Positions 1-7,836 of a stretch of 55,247 nucleotides of DNA are shown in pieces. Origin of the DNA: an uncultured Clostridia bacterium (GTDB lineage: Bacteria; Bacillota; Limnochordia; Darwinibacteriales; DTU012). Each line of letters starts with the position of its first letter. Positions within the stretch are counted from its first letter, which is position 1. Made by a program: the position numbers and the translations under genes. The DNA is taken from contig FIZJ01000028.1 in NCBI GenBank assembly GCA_900019385.1, positions 1-55,247 of the forward strand, in the 5' to 3' direction. The notes under the pieces were generated by a model, which was not told the origin of the DNA, ran no database searches, and was given only the letters and a program-made list of their open reading frames with translations.

Positions 1-65
1 GATAAGCCGAGGGCGAGAATGAGCACTGACACCATAACCAATCGTTGAGATTTTTTGCTCAGCAT
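1..65 (-). CDS. Partial CDS, N-terminus of an exported protein
   Basis: The first about 21 codons of a minus-strand gene that runs off the left edge. The visible start reads MLSKKSQRLVMVSVLILALG, a basic n-region followed by a hydrophobic stretch, which is a signal peptide or a first membrane anchor. A GAAAGGAGCAGC ribosome binding site lies just upstream of the ATG. It follows the remnant of an AraC regulator by 26 bases; such regulators often sit beside sugar-transport genes, so a solute-binding protein is possible, but nothing in these residues proves it. Confidence 0.6.
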   Translation of the reverse strand, partial: MLSKKSQRLVMVSVLILALGL

Positions 66-91
66 TCTGCTGCTCCTTTCCAAATCCTTTT

Positions 92-247
92 CTAATTGAC
101 TTGGTACTTCACCCAATTTCTGGGGACGATTTTGTCAAACTGCATTTTCCACCGCCGGGGCGAGAGCCCGGTATATTTCTTGAACACTTTGGAGAAATAG
201 CTTTGGTCGTTATAGCCCACAGCCTGGCTGATCTCCGCGAGAGGAGG
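92..247 (-). pseudogene. AraC-family regulator, C-terminal HTH remnant
   Basis: The frame translates to the second helix-turn-helix of an AraC/XylS-type regulator, with the hallmark stretch AVGYNDQSYFSKVFKKYTG followed by LSPRRW, and ends at a TAG at 92-94. Upstream of about position 247 the homology stops. The frame closes at a TAA shortly beyond, without an ATG or ribosome binding site. The receptor domain and the first HTH helices are missing, so this is a truncated, presumably non-functional relic. It lies immediately before the exported-protein gene that it may once have controlled. Confidence 0.75.
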
Positions 248-312
248 GAAAAATAAATGGACAAATGTTAAGGAATAATGTGATTATGTTTACTGCTCTG
301 TGGGCCCGCCAT

Positions 313-326
313 ATATACCGGTATAT
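313..326. promoter_or_regulatory. 14-bp perfect palindrome, possible operator
   Basis: ATATACCGGTATAT is a perfect palindrome in the otherwise empty stretch between the AraC remnant and the purR terminator. It could be an operator left from the regulator's system. No -10/-35 pair was recognised next to it, so the role is open. Confidence 0.25.
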
Positions 327-351
327 TCACAAGTTTCTGTCATTTAAACAT

Positions 352-378
352 AAAAAACGCCCTGCCGCGGGCTAGGGC
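352..378 (-). terminator. Rho-independent terminator of purR
   Basis: On the minus strand GCCCT pairs with AGGGC around a GC-rich loop and is followed by six T residues. The hairpin includes the purR stop codon. Confidence 0.8.
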
Positions 379-1184
379 TTGATCCAACCGGCAGGGACGG
401 CTTTGACCACCTGATTTGTGGAATCGATCTCCTCCAGAGATATGAACGAGACATAATCTTTCACCAGTTTGGCAGCGGGCTGCTTCATTTCGATCAGCAC
501 ACCCATGCCCACCACCTGCGATTCGAATTCCGCCATCAACTCCGCCAGGCCCCGCAGGGTCCCTCCAGCCCGCATGAAATCGTCGACCAGCAGCACCCGC
601 GAACCTACAGGCAGGGCCCTGCGGGCAAGGGACATGGTTTGAATCCGCTGGGAGGATCCGGTCACATAGTTTACGGTTACCACGGATCCTTCACTGACCT
701 GGGATACTCGCCGCACCACCACCATAGGGATGTTCAAGTAATGGGCTGTGGCCAGTGCCAGGGGGATGCCGCTTGTCTCCACTGTTACGATGTACTGTGG
801 ATGGGCTTCGGCGAAATAGGAGGCGAACATCTCGCCGATATCATGAATGACGACGGGATCAGAAGTAATGTCGCTCAGATAGATAAACCCGCCGGGCAAA
901 ATCCGCCCCGGATCCGAGATTCTTTCGCAGAGCCGGCTTATGCGGGCCAATACTTCCATTCCGGACAGCTTCGGCACATAGCGCACCCCTCCGGCCGCCC
1001 CCGGCATTGTTTCGATTTTACCCAGCCCCATTTGGGCAAAGGCTTCTTTAATCACTGCCAGATCTTCGCTCAAGGTCGACTTGGCTGCTCCAAACTTCTC
1101 GGCGAAATCAGTCAAAGAAAACAGCTGATGCGGGTGCTCGCTGAGAATCTTTGTGATGACTGCAATGCGGTGACTCCGGCGCAT
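372..1184 (-). CDS. purR: Purine operon repressor PurR
   Basis: A 270-residue protein of the Bacillus-type PurR family. Residues 1-75 form a winged-helix DNA-binding domain (MRRSHRIAVITKILSEHPHQ). Residues from about 90 on form a phosphoribosyltransferase-fold effector domain with the PRPP-binding loop VLLVDDFMRAGGT near residue 200. In Bacillus, PurR represses purine synthesis and salvage genes and is released from DNA by PRPP; the PRT domain acts as a sensor and not as an enzyme. The gene follows ispE and a nucleotidyltransferase gene on the same strand with only 16 bases between, as in the ispE-purR neighbourhood of Bacillus. A strong terminator overlaps its 3' end. Length and start are normal for the family. 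Confidence 0.95.
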   Translation of the reverse strand: MRRSHRIAVITKILSEHPHQLFSLTDFAEKFGAAKSTLSEDLAVIKEAFAQMGLGKIETMPGAAGGVRYVPKLSGMEVLARISRLCERISDPGRILPGGFIYLSDITSDPVVIHDIGEMFASYFAEAHPQYIVTVETSGIPLALATAHYLNIPMVVVRRVSQVSEGSVVTVNYVTGSSQRIQTMSLARRALPVGSRVLLVDDFMRAGGTLRGLAELMAEFESQVVGMGVLIEMKQPAAKLVKDYVSFISLEEIDSTNQVVKAVPAGWIKP

Positions 1185-1200
1185 AGGCCACCTCCTGACT

Positions 1201-1953
1201 TTACTGCCGGCTTAGAATCTTGCAGGCCAGTTCCCAGTCGCTGGGTTTGTCCACATCGGTGCCGATTTGGGCGTAGGAAATAATGACCGCCTTGGCATTG
1301 ATGCCAAAATGGTGCTTGACTCTCCGCTCCACCTCCGCGATGGTGAGACAGCGAAAGACAAACTTGATCAAGATCCTGAAACCCAGCAATTTGACTATCT
1401 CGAACGGTTTTTTCCTTAACGCTACCACCCGTTGGATCACAACTTTAGATTCCTGAATGAGTTTCGGCGCCACCAACACCATGTTGCCGCCGGTAAAAGT
1501 GCCGTCTTTGATCTTCACATAAGTCCTGGTCACACCGGGATAGACCGCTTCGTTCACTTCTTTGCTCACAATGGGGTAGAACATATCCTGGTCTTGATCC
1601 CGACAGCGGGAAAGGAAATCGTCGACGGCTTCCACCGTCAGCATGGGGATATCGGACGTTACCACCAGGACGTGGTTCTTTGCTCCCAGGTAATCAATAC
1701 CGATCTCGATATTCTCCACCAGCGATTCGCCGCATTCCAGCAAAACGATGTCGTCATCCATGTATTCCTTGAACTCTGGATAGCCGACCACCACGATTCT
1801 GCCCACATGCTCCGAGCTTTTTAGGGCATCGACCACCCAGTTCAGCATCGGCTTGCCATTGATCAAGATCAGCGCTTCGTACGGGCTGGGACTGATTTCC
1901 CGCAGTTTGCCGTCGTTTTTGGCACCTGCGAGGACTATCGCATCGACCTGCAT
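1201..1953 (-). CDS. MobA-like NTP transferase domain protein
   Basis: A 250-residue nucleotidyltransferase of the GT-A/MobA-like fold. It begins MQVDAIVLAGAKNDGKL, with the nucleotide-binding LAGA loop, followed by YEALILINGKPMLNWVV, which resembles the sugar-phosphate nucleotidyltransferase signature. The metal-binding region reads VVTSDIPMLT near residue 95. The ATG at 1951-1953 was chosen because AGAGGTGG lies just upstream and the homology begins here; the frame is open further upstream, but only as a shadow of ispE. Genes of this kind sit between ispE and purR in various Clostridia. The substrate is unknown: the protein is too short for GlmU, and the IspD-like neighbourhood with ispE is suggestive only. 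Confidence 0.8.
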   Translation of the reverse strand: MQVDAIVLAGAKNDGKLREISPSPYEALILINGKPMLNWVVDALKSSEHVGRIVVVGYPEFKEYMDDDIVLLECGESLVENIEIGIDYLGAKNHVLVVTSDIPMLTVEAVDDFLSRCRDQDQDMFYPIVSKEVNEAVYPGVTRTYVKIKDGTFTGGNMVLVAPKLIQESKVVIQRVVALRKKPFEIVKLLGFRILIKFVFRCLTIAEVERRVKHHFGINAKAVIISYAQIGTDVDKPSDWELACKILSRQ

Positions 1954-1966
1954 CCACGTGCCACCT

Positions 1967-2830
1967 CTATTCATTGACAACTGAGATCCCAACGGGCCAT
2001 GGCTGGGTGACCGCCATCCAGCACTGGCTCTGCCAGCGCCGCACAAATTCAACCGCCGGCTTCCGCAAGGTAAAGACTCCAACCACTGTCGGGCCGCTGC
2101 CGGACATGAAACTTGCCTCGGCGCCGGCTTGTACCAATCGTTCGCGCCACAGGGCGATTTCCGGGACCAGGGATGTGCTGATCGGTTCCAAGATATTGCC
2201 GAAACAGCAGGTAATCTCTTTCCCCTGCTGCAGTGCGGCAACCAGCTTGCCGGTGTAGCGATCGCCGTAGGCGTTTTCCTCCAAGGTCTGGTAGACCTGT
2301 TTGGTGCTGATGGAGGGGTTGGGTTTCACCAACACGAATTCAAAAGGCCCTATTGCCGGAAGCTCGCTCAGCTGTTCCCCGATCCCTTCGGCAAGGAGTG
2401 TCCCCCCTTGGAGACAAAAAGCCACATCGGCCCCAAGCTTCACCGCCAGTTTCTGAAGCTCGGGTAAACTAAACGGAGTATGATAGAGCCGATTCAAGGC
2501 CCACAACACAGCGGCCGCATCGGCGCTGCCGCCAGCCAGGCCCGCCGCGATGGGCAGGTTCTTTTCCAGGATGATTCTGGCGCCGCCCGGCAGCCCTGCG
2601 GCGGCGAAAAACAGCTCCGCCGCCCGATAGGCCAAATTCTCACGGGTTGGCAGCGAACTGATCTCGGCCTGCAAGTCAAGGCCTGCATCTGCCATTTCGA
2701 CTCTCAAGATGTCCGCCAGAGCGATAGACTGCATCACGCTGCGAATCTGATGATAACCGCTGCTGTAACGGCCAAGCACATCCAGAGTCAGGTTGATCTT
2801 CCCGTGAGCTTTGACCTTGATCGACCGCAT
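1967..2830 (-). CDS. ispE: 4-diphosphocytidyl-2-C-methyl-D-erythritol kinase
   Basis: A 287-residue GHMP-family kinase that phosphorylates the 2-hydroxyl of CDP-methylerythritol in the MEP pathway to isopentenyl diphosphate. The N-terminus KAHGKINLTLDVLGRYSSGY carries the conserved substrate-binding lysine and asparagine. The glycine-rich ATP loop PIAAGLAGGSADAAAVL lies near residue 95, and the third GHMP motif MSGSGPTVVGVF near residue 240. Its stop codon is 13 bases from the start of the next gene, so the two are probably cotranscribed with purR downstream. The start ATG at 2828-2830 gives the full family length. Confidence 0.95.
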   Translation of the reverse strand: MRSIKVKAHGKINLTLDVLGRYSSGYHQIRSVMQSIALADILRVEMADAGLDLQAEISSLPTRENLAYRAAELFFAAAGLPGGARIILEKNLPIAAGLAGGSADAAAVLWALNRLYHTPFSLPELQKLAVKLGADVAFCLQGGTLLAEGIGEQLSELPAIGPFEFVLVKPNPSISTKQVYQTLEENAYGDRYTGKLVAALQQGKEITCCFGNILEPISTSLVPEIALWRERLVQAGAEASFMSGSGPTVVGVFTLRKPAVEFVRRWQSQCWMAVTQPWPVGISVVNE

Positions 2831-2905
2831 GTATTCACCCCATTACGTTAGAAATATTCAGCGCCTGGGTTAATTTTCCTGCATTTGATCAAAGGATCGT
2901 TTCGT

Positions 2906-3337
2906 CTACCGGTGCAGCAGCATCCAGGCGCTGACAGCCATCAACACTATTCCCACCCCTTTCCACCAGTTAAACGGCACCGGCTCCAAGCCGAACCAGC
3001 CAAAATGGTCCACCAAGGCGGCCGTGGACATCTGCCCGATAATGATAGCGGTGGTAGCCTTCGCCACCCCTATTTTCTCAATGCCGATCATGACTCCATA
3101 CACGATGCCCACGCCCAGAACTCCACCGATGAAATTGTACCAGGGGACTTGTGGAAGCTCCTGCCACTGGGATTTGCCCACACCAAACAAAAGCAGCGCC
3201 AGGGCGAAGATTGTCCCCACCAGATGGACCGTGAAAGTCCCCGGCACCAGGCCGATTTTCTTGCTGAGCGCCGTGTTCAAGGAGCCTTGGATGGCCATGG
3301 CAATACCGGAAACGGCAGCTGACAAAAGTGCCAGCAT
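2906..3337 (-). CDS. DMT-superfamily (YdcZ/DUF606-type) membrane protein
   Basis: A 143-residue integral membrane protein with about four to five hydrophobic segments, starting MLALLSAAVSGIAMAIQGSL. This pattern, with the early QGSLNTALSKKIG segment, matches the small YdcZ/DUF606 branch of the drug/metabolite transporter superfamily, which is half the size of EamA transporters and usually works as a dimer. The substrate is unknown. Its ribosome binding site GAGGAGGTAATATAT directly precedes the ATG. It sits alone between ispE and the SipL-like gene on the same strand. Confidence 0.75.
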   Translation of the reverse strand: MLALLSAAVSGIAMAIQGSLNTALSKKIGLVPGTFTVHLVGTIFALALLLFGVGKSQWQELPQVPWYNFIGGVLGVGIVYGVMIGIEKIGVAKATTAIIIGQMSTAALVDHFGWFGLEPVPFNWWKGVGIVLMAVSAWMLLHR

Positions 3338-3393
3338 ATATATTACCTCCTCTGTGCATAAACTCGTACCGTCCTAGTATTGCCCTTTTTTGG

Positions 3394-3422
3394 CAAAATA
3401 AAATGGGCCGCAGCGGCCCATT
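3394..3422 (-). terminator. Terminator after the SipL-like gene
   Basis: On the minus strand the near-perfect inverted repeat ATGGGCCGC / GCGGCCCAT is followed by TTTTATTTT. It lies 17 bases beyond the stop codon of the SPOCS/LysM gene. Confidence 0.75.
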
Positions 3423-3438
3423 CGATCCAACCCTGCAG

Positions 3439-5034
3439 TCACGCTGTCAGGGTTTTCCGGGGAATGCAGAGTTTGTCACCGGGCAAAAGCCGCGCAGGAT
3501 CCCTTTCCCTAAGCCACGAGTTGGCCTCCAGAATAGCTTCAAGGGAAGTGTGATACTGCCGTGACAGTTTCCAAAGCGTATCCGTTTCACGAACGAACAC
3601 GTAGGTGATCGTCGGCGGGTCTTCTTCCAGCGGCGGCACTTCCACAGCCTCGACCACGATCTCCCGCTGAACTGGCTCAATCACCTTCACATTAGACCGG
3701 TAGGCAATATCTGCTTCGATGGTTTCCCGGTTGATCAGATCCAGGGTAATTTGCCCCACCTCGATATCCAGTTCCGCCACCATCCCCGGCTGGACTCCGC
3801 CAATGGCGATCACCTGCTGAAACGGCACTGCATTGCTGAACGAAACTCTGTACAGGGATCTGTATTCTTCCTCGGTATGGGCAAGGTATGTGGCTTCGAC
3901 ACTGAAAGCTCCTTCGATGAAAACCTTGTCGTCATCGACACGATAATCCACATTGACCGCTTTGCCTTCGCAGGCCACGATCTCTCTTATGGGCGGGTAA
4001 CTGCCTCCCAGCTCCATCACTCCCTGAGCTGTGGACTGCTGGCTCTTCTCGTTCACCATATGATCGAGCATCACTGTCTCTGTCCGGCTTTCCACCACCA
4101 AACCTCCGGATCCGGCCAAGGACTGCACAATGCGGATTTGCCTGGCTTCATACAGATCCAATTTGAACCTCAAGTCGCCGGACATGGTGAAGCCGGTTCC
4201 GGATGGGTTCACATCCACTCTCAAATCCGCCGCGACCTCGGGTTTGGCTGCAATCTCGGTGCTCCCGGTGTCGTTGGGGACACTGACGTTGAACGGGTAT
4301 GCTTTTGTGAAAGCATGAGCCTGCACATGGCCTTCTTCATTGAGATAGACCAGGTGAAGATCAAGATTGCCGGACAGATTGATCTGGCTTTGTTCCACAA
4401 CGACTGCCTCGATGCGCGGGCTGATCTGCGCATCCAAAACATGTTTAGCCTGGCCATCCCCGTCCAGGGCAAATTCCCATTCCACGCTCAACGCCGTCAC
4501 CGCTGTCTTCAGCAGGGGCTGAATCGTGAAGATGCCCTCCTCCACCGCAAGCTTTCTGGGCGGTTTGACACTGGCGTTGGTCACCGCTGTGATGCGGTGC
4601 TGCCGCTTCACCCGGGCCGAGAACTGCACCAGCACATCAACATCCACGGTCCTCTGATCCGATTTGAGCGCCCATTCCAGCCCTATAAGCTCGGCTTTGG
4701 CCTGGGCACGCATCCCTTCTTCGGCGCCGATAATCTCCACATAATCACTGAAAGTGATTGCCTGACGGTATGAGGCCGATTGGTAGTTTGGCGGGCCGCC
4801 GTCGAAGTCTTCAGCGACATAGACCATTTTCAGGTCAATATACCCCGCCAGGTTGACTTTGTCCGCGGCTGCCGCCGTGTCGCTGATCATCACTGTTGGT
4901 TTGATCCAGACGATTCTGCCGATACTAGGAGCCGATGCCGGCAAATCCAGCGTTGTCTGGAGCACTGTCTGGGCTGAATTCTCGCCTACCAGACTCTCCA
5001 CGTGTAAAACCTCTTCTTTTATATTGAGGCTCAT
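3439..5034 (-). CDS. SPOCS (DUF3794) and LysM protein, SipL-like
   Basis: A 531-residue protein with repeated SPOCS/DUF3794-like segments over residues 20-440 (for example VGENSAQTVLQTTLDLPASA and, later, KPPRKLAVEEGIFTIQPLL) and a C-terminal LysM domain from about residue 480 (TDTLWKLSRQYHTSLEAIL, then LLPGDKLCIP). This architecture is that of SipL, the Clostridioides difficile SpoIVA-interacting spore-coat morphogenesis protein. The start MSLNIKEEVLHVESLV at 5032-5034 follows GGGGGAAAGGA; the frame is open upstream, but without homology. A CATATATA element at 5066-5073 resembles a sigma-E -10 box, which would fit mother-cell expression, but the -35 is not convincing. The neighbour upstream is another LysM protein. 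Orthology to SipL is inferred from architecture only. Confidence 0.8.
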   Translation of the reverse strand: MSLNIKEEVLHVESLVGENSAQTVLQTTLDLPASAPSIGRIVWIKPTVMISDTAAAADKVNLAGYIDLKMVYVAEDFDGGPPNYQSASYRQAITFSDYVEIIGAEEGMRAQAKAELIGLEWALKSDQRTVDVDVLVQFSARVKRQHRITAVTNASVKPPRKLAVEEGIFTIQPLLKTAVTALSVEWEFALDGDGQAKHVLDAQISPRIEAVVVEQSQINLSGNLDLHLVYLNEEGHVQAHAFTKAYPFNVSVPNDTGSTEIAAKPEVAADLRVDVNPSGTGFTMSGDLRFKLDLYEARQIRIVQSLAGSGGLVVESRTETVMLDHMVNEKSQQSTAQGVMELGGSYPPIREIVACEGKAVNVDYRVDDDKVFIEGAFSVEATYLAHTEEEYRSLYRVSFSNAVPFQQVIAIGGVQPGMVAELDIEVGQITLDLINRETIEADIAYRSNVKVIEPVQREIVVEAVEVPPLEEDPPTITYVFVRETDTLWKLSRQYHTSLEAILEANSWLRERDPARLLPGDKLCIPRKTLTA

Positions 5035-5108
5035 TCCTTTCCCCCCTTGGATTAACCCTTGGTCATATATATGAACCATCGTCCAAGAAAATGTATGCAA
5101 AGCAAGCT

Positions 5109-6371
5109 TCACATATGTTTGCTGATGCAGAAATGATTCCTGATCCTGGCCCAGAAGCGCTTGTCTTCCTCTCCCATGCGGTCGATGACGATGCCCGCCA
5201 GATTGTAGCGGTTGACCAAAGTTAGGCACTGGTTAACCTGCTCCAAAGACGGGATCCTCAAGGTCCACTCTTTCTGTTGATGAATAAAGTGGAAAACGGT
5301 TGTGCCGCAGCTGTCCGTTTCCTGCCGCGCTCCGTGGCGGAAGGCCCTGGCTTTGGCTTCCCCGCAGCTGAGCCGCTGCGGTGCGCCGGGTTCGGCCTGG
5401 TTCCACAGCAAAGCATGAACCGGGACGGATAATAGGATTTTGTACGCCGGCACATAGTTGAGCATCCGGTGCAGCATCTGCTCACAGCGGCCTTTGTCCA
5501 GAATGGGGCTGCCGGGTTCCGGTATGGGCGGCTTTACAACCACTTGATCGGCGGTGCCGCCGACAGCGGCAAAGTCGATTCCGCCCAGGATGTTCCACCG
5601 AGGCATTGCGCAGGTGAGGGTGACAATTAGGCGAAGCGGCCCTATCTGCCTTTTGATGGACCGGAGCAGTTTGTGATAACGGTAGCCGTCAACCCGGGAA
5701 ATATGTTCCCACCCAAGCCAGACTCCGTCGACCTTGTCCGCAAGTTCTCTGCAGAACCTGAGGAAACTTCTGCGCATTTTCCGCCTGGAGAGAAGCGAAT
5801 GGACACTGATCAGTTCGGCCTCGTCGAACACAACCTGGGCAACTTTGGGGCATTTCACCGCCTGGACATAGCGGGGCACTCCCTTTTCAGGGTTCATGGG
5901 AAAAAAGACACCGGTCAAGGACTCCTGGTTGGCGGCTAGCGACTCTTGAGCCTGCAGGCCTTCGGTAAGCACACCCCACACTTCCCGATCATAGAAGACC
6001 AACTCCTGCCCGGGGTAAATGCTTTTTTTGTGGTGATCAAAAAAGGCTTCCGGGCCCACTTGGTATTGGTCCGCGATACTGCCGAGTGTTTCCCCCGGCT
6101 GGACAATGTGCACCCGGCGGGCAATGGGCAGCTTGGCCTGGTTCAGAAGGGTGAATACCTCTTTGCCGGCAATGCCGTCAATTTTGAGACGGTAATCACG
6201 TTGAAAGAACTGGAGCGCTTCTTGGGTAAGATACCCAAAAATGCCGTCTACCGGGCCCGGCTCATAACCGAACTCTTTGAGCCTTTGCTGCAGCAGGCTC
6301 ACATCGCCGCCGCAGGATCCCAGCTTAAGCACCCGGGCTCCCAGTTTGACGCGCCTTTTTCTGCCGAGCAT
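5109..6371 (-). CDS. Peptidoglycan-binding, LysM and GH18-like protein
   Basis: A 420-residue protein in three parts: a PG_binding_1 domain at about residues 15-78 (GGDVSLLQQRLKEFGYEPGP), a LysM at about 86-127 (HIVQPGETLGSIADQYQVGP) and a C-terminal domain like the GH18 spore-cortex glycosidases of the YaaH/YdhD/SleL type. No signal peptide is seen, as for many proteins loaded onto the spore from the mother cell. In the catalytic strand the usual DGxxxDxE motif reads DGVWLGWE (residues 215-222): the glutamate is kept, but the assisting aspartate is glycine, so catalysis is doubtful. GGGGAGAGG precedes the ATG. It lies between veg/yabG and the SipL-like gene, pointing to a spore-envelope role. 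Confidence 0.75.
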   Translation of the reverse strand: MLGRKRRVKLGARVLKLGSCGGDVSLLQQRLKEFGYEPGPVDGIFGYLTQEALQFFQRDYRLKIDGIAGKEVFTLLNQAKLPIARRVHIVQPGETLGSIADQYQVGPEAFFDHHKKSIYPGQELVFYDREVWGVLTEGLQAQESLAANQESLTGVFFPMNPEKGVPRYVQAVKCPKVAQVVFDEAELISVHSLLSRRKMRRSFLRFCRELADKVDGVWLGWEHISRVDGYRYHKLLRSIKRQIGPLRLIVTLTCAMPRWNILGGIDFAAVGGTADQVVVKPPIPEPGSPILDKGRCEQMLHRMLNYVPAYKILLSVPVHALLWNQAEPGAPQRLSCGEAKARAFRHGARQETDSCGTTVFHFIHQQKEWTLRIPSLEQVNQCLTLVNRYNLAGIVIDRMGEEDKRFWARIRNHFCISKHM

Positions 6372-6410
6372 GCTCTCACGACCTCTCCCCTAAAAACTAT
6401 GAACAGGCAT

Positions 6411-6445
6411 AAAAAAAAAGCACCGTTTTCGATGAACGATGCTTT
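6411..6445 (-). terminator. Terminator after veg
   Basis: On the minus strand AAGCATCGTT pairs with AACGGTGCTT (one mismatch) and runs into nine T residues, 31 bases downstream of the veg stop codon. Confidence 0.85.
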
Positions 6446-6475
6446 GAAATGCTTAACATTGTTTTTTACAGGTGC

Positions 6476-6757
6476 TCACATGCTTTCCGCTGTCCCGCAG
6501 GCCGCCCCAGCCTGGTGGTCGTAAACCGTAAGCTCCACCGTCTGGGTCAAAACATCTGCGTACGTGTAAGAAAGCCTTTTTACGGCACTGGATTTGTCAA
6601 GCCTAATCACGAAAATATTGGGATAGGTGTTCTCAAGGATGCCCTCCGCTTCCACAACTTTTTTGCGTCCTTTGTTCGCTTTGAGCCTGATTTTCTTGCC
6701 GACACAAGCATCCAGGTTGAGCTTAATCTGCTCTATGGAGTTGTTGTTTGCTGGCAC
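6476..6757 (-). CDS. veg: Veg family protein
   Basis: A 93-residue protein of the Veg family (DUF1021), a small SH3-like-barrel protein; in Bacillus subtilis Veg stimulates biofilm formation by countering SinR. Recognisable parts are IEQIKLNLDACVGKKIRLKA, then GILENTYPNIFVIRLD and SYTYADVLTQTVEL, matching the family from end to end. The GTG at 6755-6757 was chosen because GAAGGTGAG lies eight bases upstream and the family alignment begins here; an in-frame upstream codon would add an unrelated tail that overlaps the promoters. Two near-consensus sigma-A promoters lie directly upstream and a strong terminator downstream, so it is a monocistronic, highly transcribed gene, as in Bacillus. Confidence 0.92.
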   Translation of the reverse strand: MPANNNSIEQIKLNLDACVGKKIRLKANKGRKKVVEAEGILENTYPNIFVIRLDKSSAVKRLSYTYADVLTQTVELTVYDHQAGAACGTAESM

Positions 6758-6794
6758 TATGCTCACCTTCGCCTTCCTTGAGTCTGCTGTATTA

Positions 6795-6823
6795 ATTATA
6801 CTACAGCAGCCTTTGCCTGTCAA
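6795..6823 (-). promoter_or_regulatory. Sigma-A promoter P2 of veg
   Basis: On the minus strand TTGACA (6818-6823) and TATAAT (6795-6800) are separated by 17 bases: a perfect consensus promoter 38 bases upstream of the veg start codon. Confidence 0.9.
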
Positions 6824-6830
6824 ACAAATT

Positions 6831-6860
6831 ATTGTACCAGAGAACAAAAGCCCATGTCAA
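6831..6860 (-). promoter_or_regulatory. Sigma-A promoter P1 of veg
   Basis: A second promoter in tandem: TTGACA (6855-6860), an 18-base spacer and TACAAT (6831-6836) on the minus strand. It begins nine bases beyond the yabG stop codon. Confidence 0.8.
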
Positions 6861-6868
6861 GCAGAAAA

Positions 6869-7753
6869 TTAGGCTTTTGGCACAGAATATGCCTCACCGG
6901 GCAGCCAAGACTCGATGCGAGGGAACCCCTGCCGCAGTTTGCCGCGGGTTTCGATTCCGCCGATGCCGTCTTTGCCGCTGATAGTGGTTCCGAACAGCTC
7001 CGGGAGATCGACTACCTGCGTGAAAGGTGTGTAGGCCAGTTTCTCCGCCACGAACACCGGATCATAGCAGTGGATCATAACCCGCTCCGGAGCGCTTGCG
7101 AAATTGGCGCCGGCGTCAATCAACGACTCAAAATGGCTTTGGCAGGCGCCGGCGATGATCGCCAGCCCATCCCGGTTGGAATCGAAAAGACGGGCTTGTT
7201 TCACCGCTTCCACAAAATATTGGCTGGACCGGTAATTGATCAAAAAGTCCCGGCTGCCCTGCCGGCGGAGAAGCCCGTCGTGCCCTGTGATCACCAGGAT
7301 ATCCGGCCGGTATGTCTCCAGTACCGCTCTGATCCGCTTCGGCTGCTCCGCTTCGGGGATATGCAGCCCGATGACTGGAACACTAAGATTGCGGTACAAG
7401 GCCAGGCACTGATTAAGGTAGTGCTCTTGTCCATCTATGTGCAGTACTTTGCCCGGCACAGGGACATACTCGGATCTCGCCACTTCCAACCGGTAATGCT
7501 GCCGAGGAGCCGGCTTGGTCCGCTGCAGCACGATTTGGGATATGACGGCTTTCAACCCCGAGGGGCCGCTGGGTTTTATGCGGTAATCAAGGACGATCAG
7601 ATCATCAAGGGGGCTGTCCGCAGCCAGGCGGACATTGACACCGATCAGCTGAGCCACAGGCGGATCGGTGCCGAGGATGCGCCGTACGTAAAACACAATG
7701 TCTTGGCCGTATGAACGCCGGGTAACCATGTCGCCCACATCAATCTTTTTCAT
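6869..7753 (-). CDS. yabG: Sporulation-specific protease YabG
   Basis: A 294-residue member of the YabG family (peptidase family U57), the mother-cell protease that processes spore coat proteins and, in Clostridioides difficile, pro-SleC and CspBA. The N-terminus KKIDVGDMVTRRSYGQDIVF and the central DILVITGHDGLL are family hallmarks, as is the C-terminal GIETRGKLRQGFPR. GGAGGTG precedes the ATG by six bases. The gene lies between rsmA and veg, the order found in Bacillus (ksgA-yabG-veg). An upstream sequence CATAAACTGTATA recalls a sigma-K -10 element, but spacing and -35 are not convincing. Confidence 0.92.
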   Translation of the reverse strand: MKKIDVGDMVTRRSYGQDIVFYVRRILGTDPPVAQLIGVNVRLAADSPLDDLIVLDYRIKPSGPSGLKAVISQIVLQRTKPAPRQHYRLEVARSEYVPVPGKVLHIDGQEHYLNQCLALYRNLSVPVIGLHIPEAEQPKRIRAVLETYRPDILVITGHDGLLRRQGSRDFLINYRSSQYFVEAVKQARLFDSNRDGLAIIAGACQSHFESLIDAGANFASAPERVMIHCYDPVFVAEKLAYTPFTQVVDLPELFGTTISGKDGIGGIETRGKLRQGFPRIESWLPGEAYSVPKA

Positions 7754-7790
7754 CTGGACACCTCCGCCTGATATACAGTTTATGAAGTGG

Positions 7791-7836
7791 AAAAAAAGTA
7801 GTGCTCTCCTCGAACAAAACAGGAAAGCACTACTTC
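7791..7836 (-). terminator. Terminator of rsmA
   Basis: On the minus strand AAGTAGTGCTTTCCT pairs with AGGAGAGCACTACTT and is followed by seven T residues. The hairpin contains the rsmA stop codon. Confidence 0.9.

Noticed and set aside
1954-2241. Longer N-terminus for the nucleotidyltransferase
   Set aside because: The upstream residues are the antisense-free shadow of ispE in another frame, without homology or ribosome binding site.
3751-4773. Long open frame on the plus strand opposite the SipL-like gene
   Set aside because: It is a mirror of the real minus-strand gene, with no recognisable domain and many His/Gln-rich stretches.
5690-5710. Noc-like half site (ATTTCCCGGG on the minus strand)
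   Set aside because: The second half (TTGA) does not match; likely chance.
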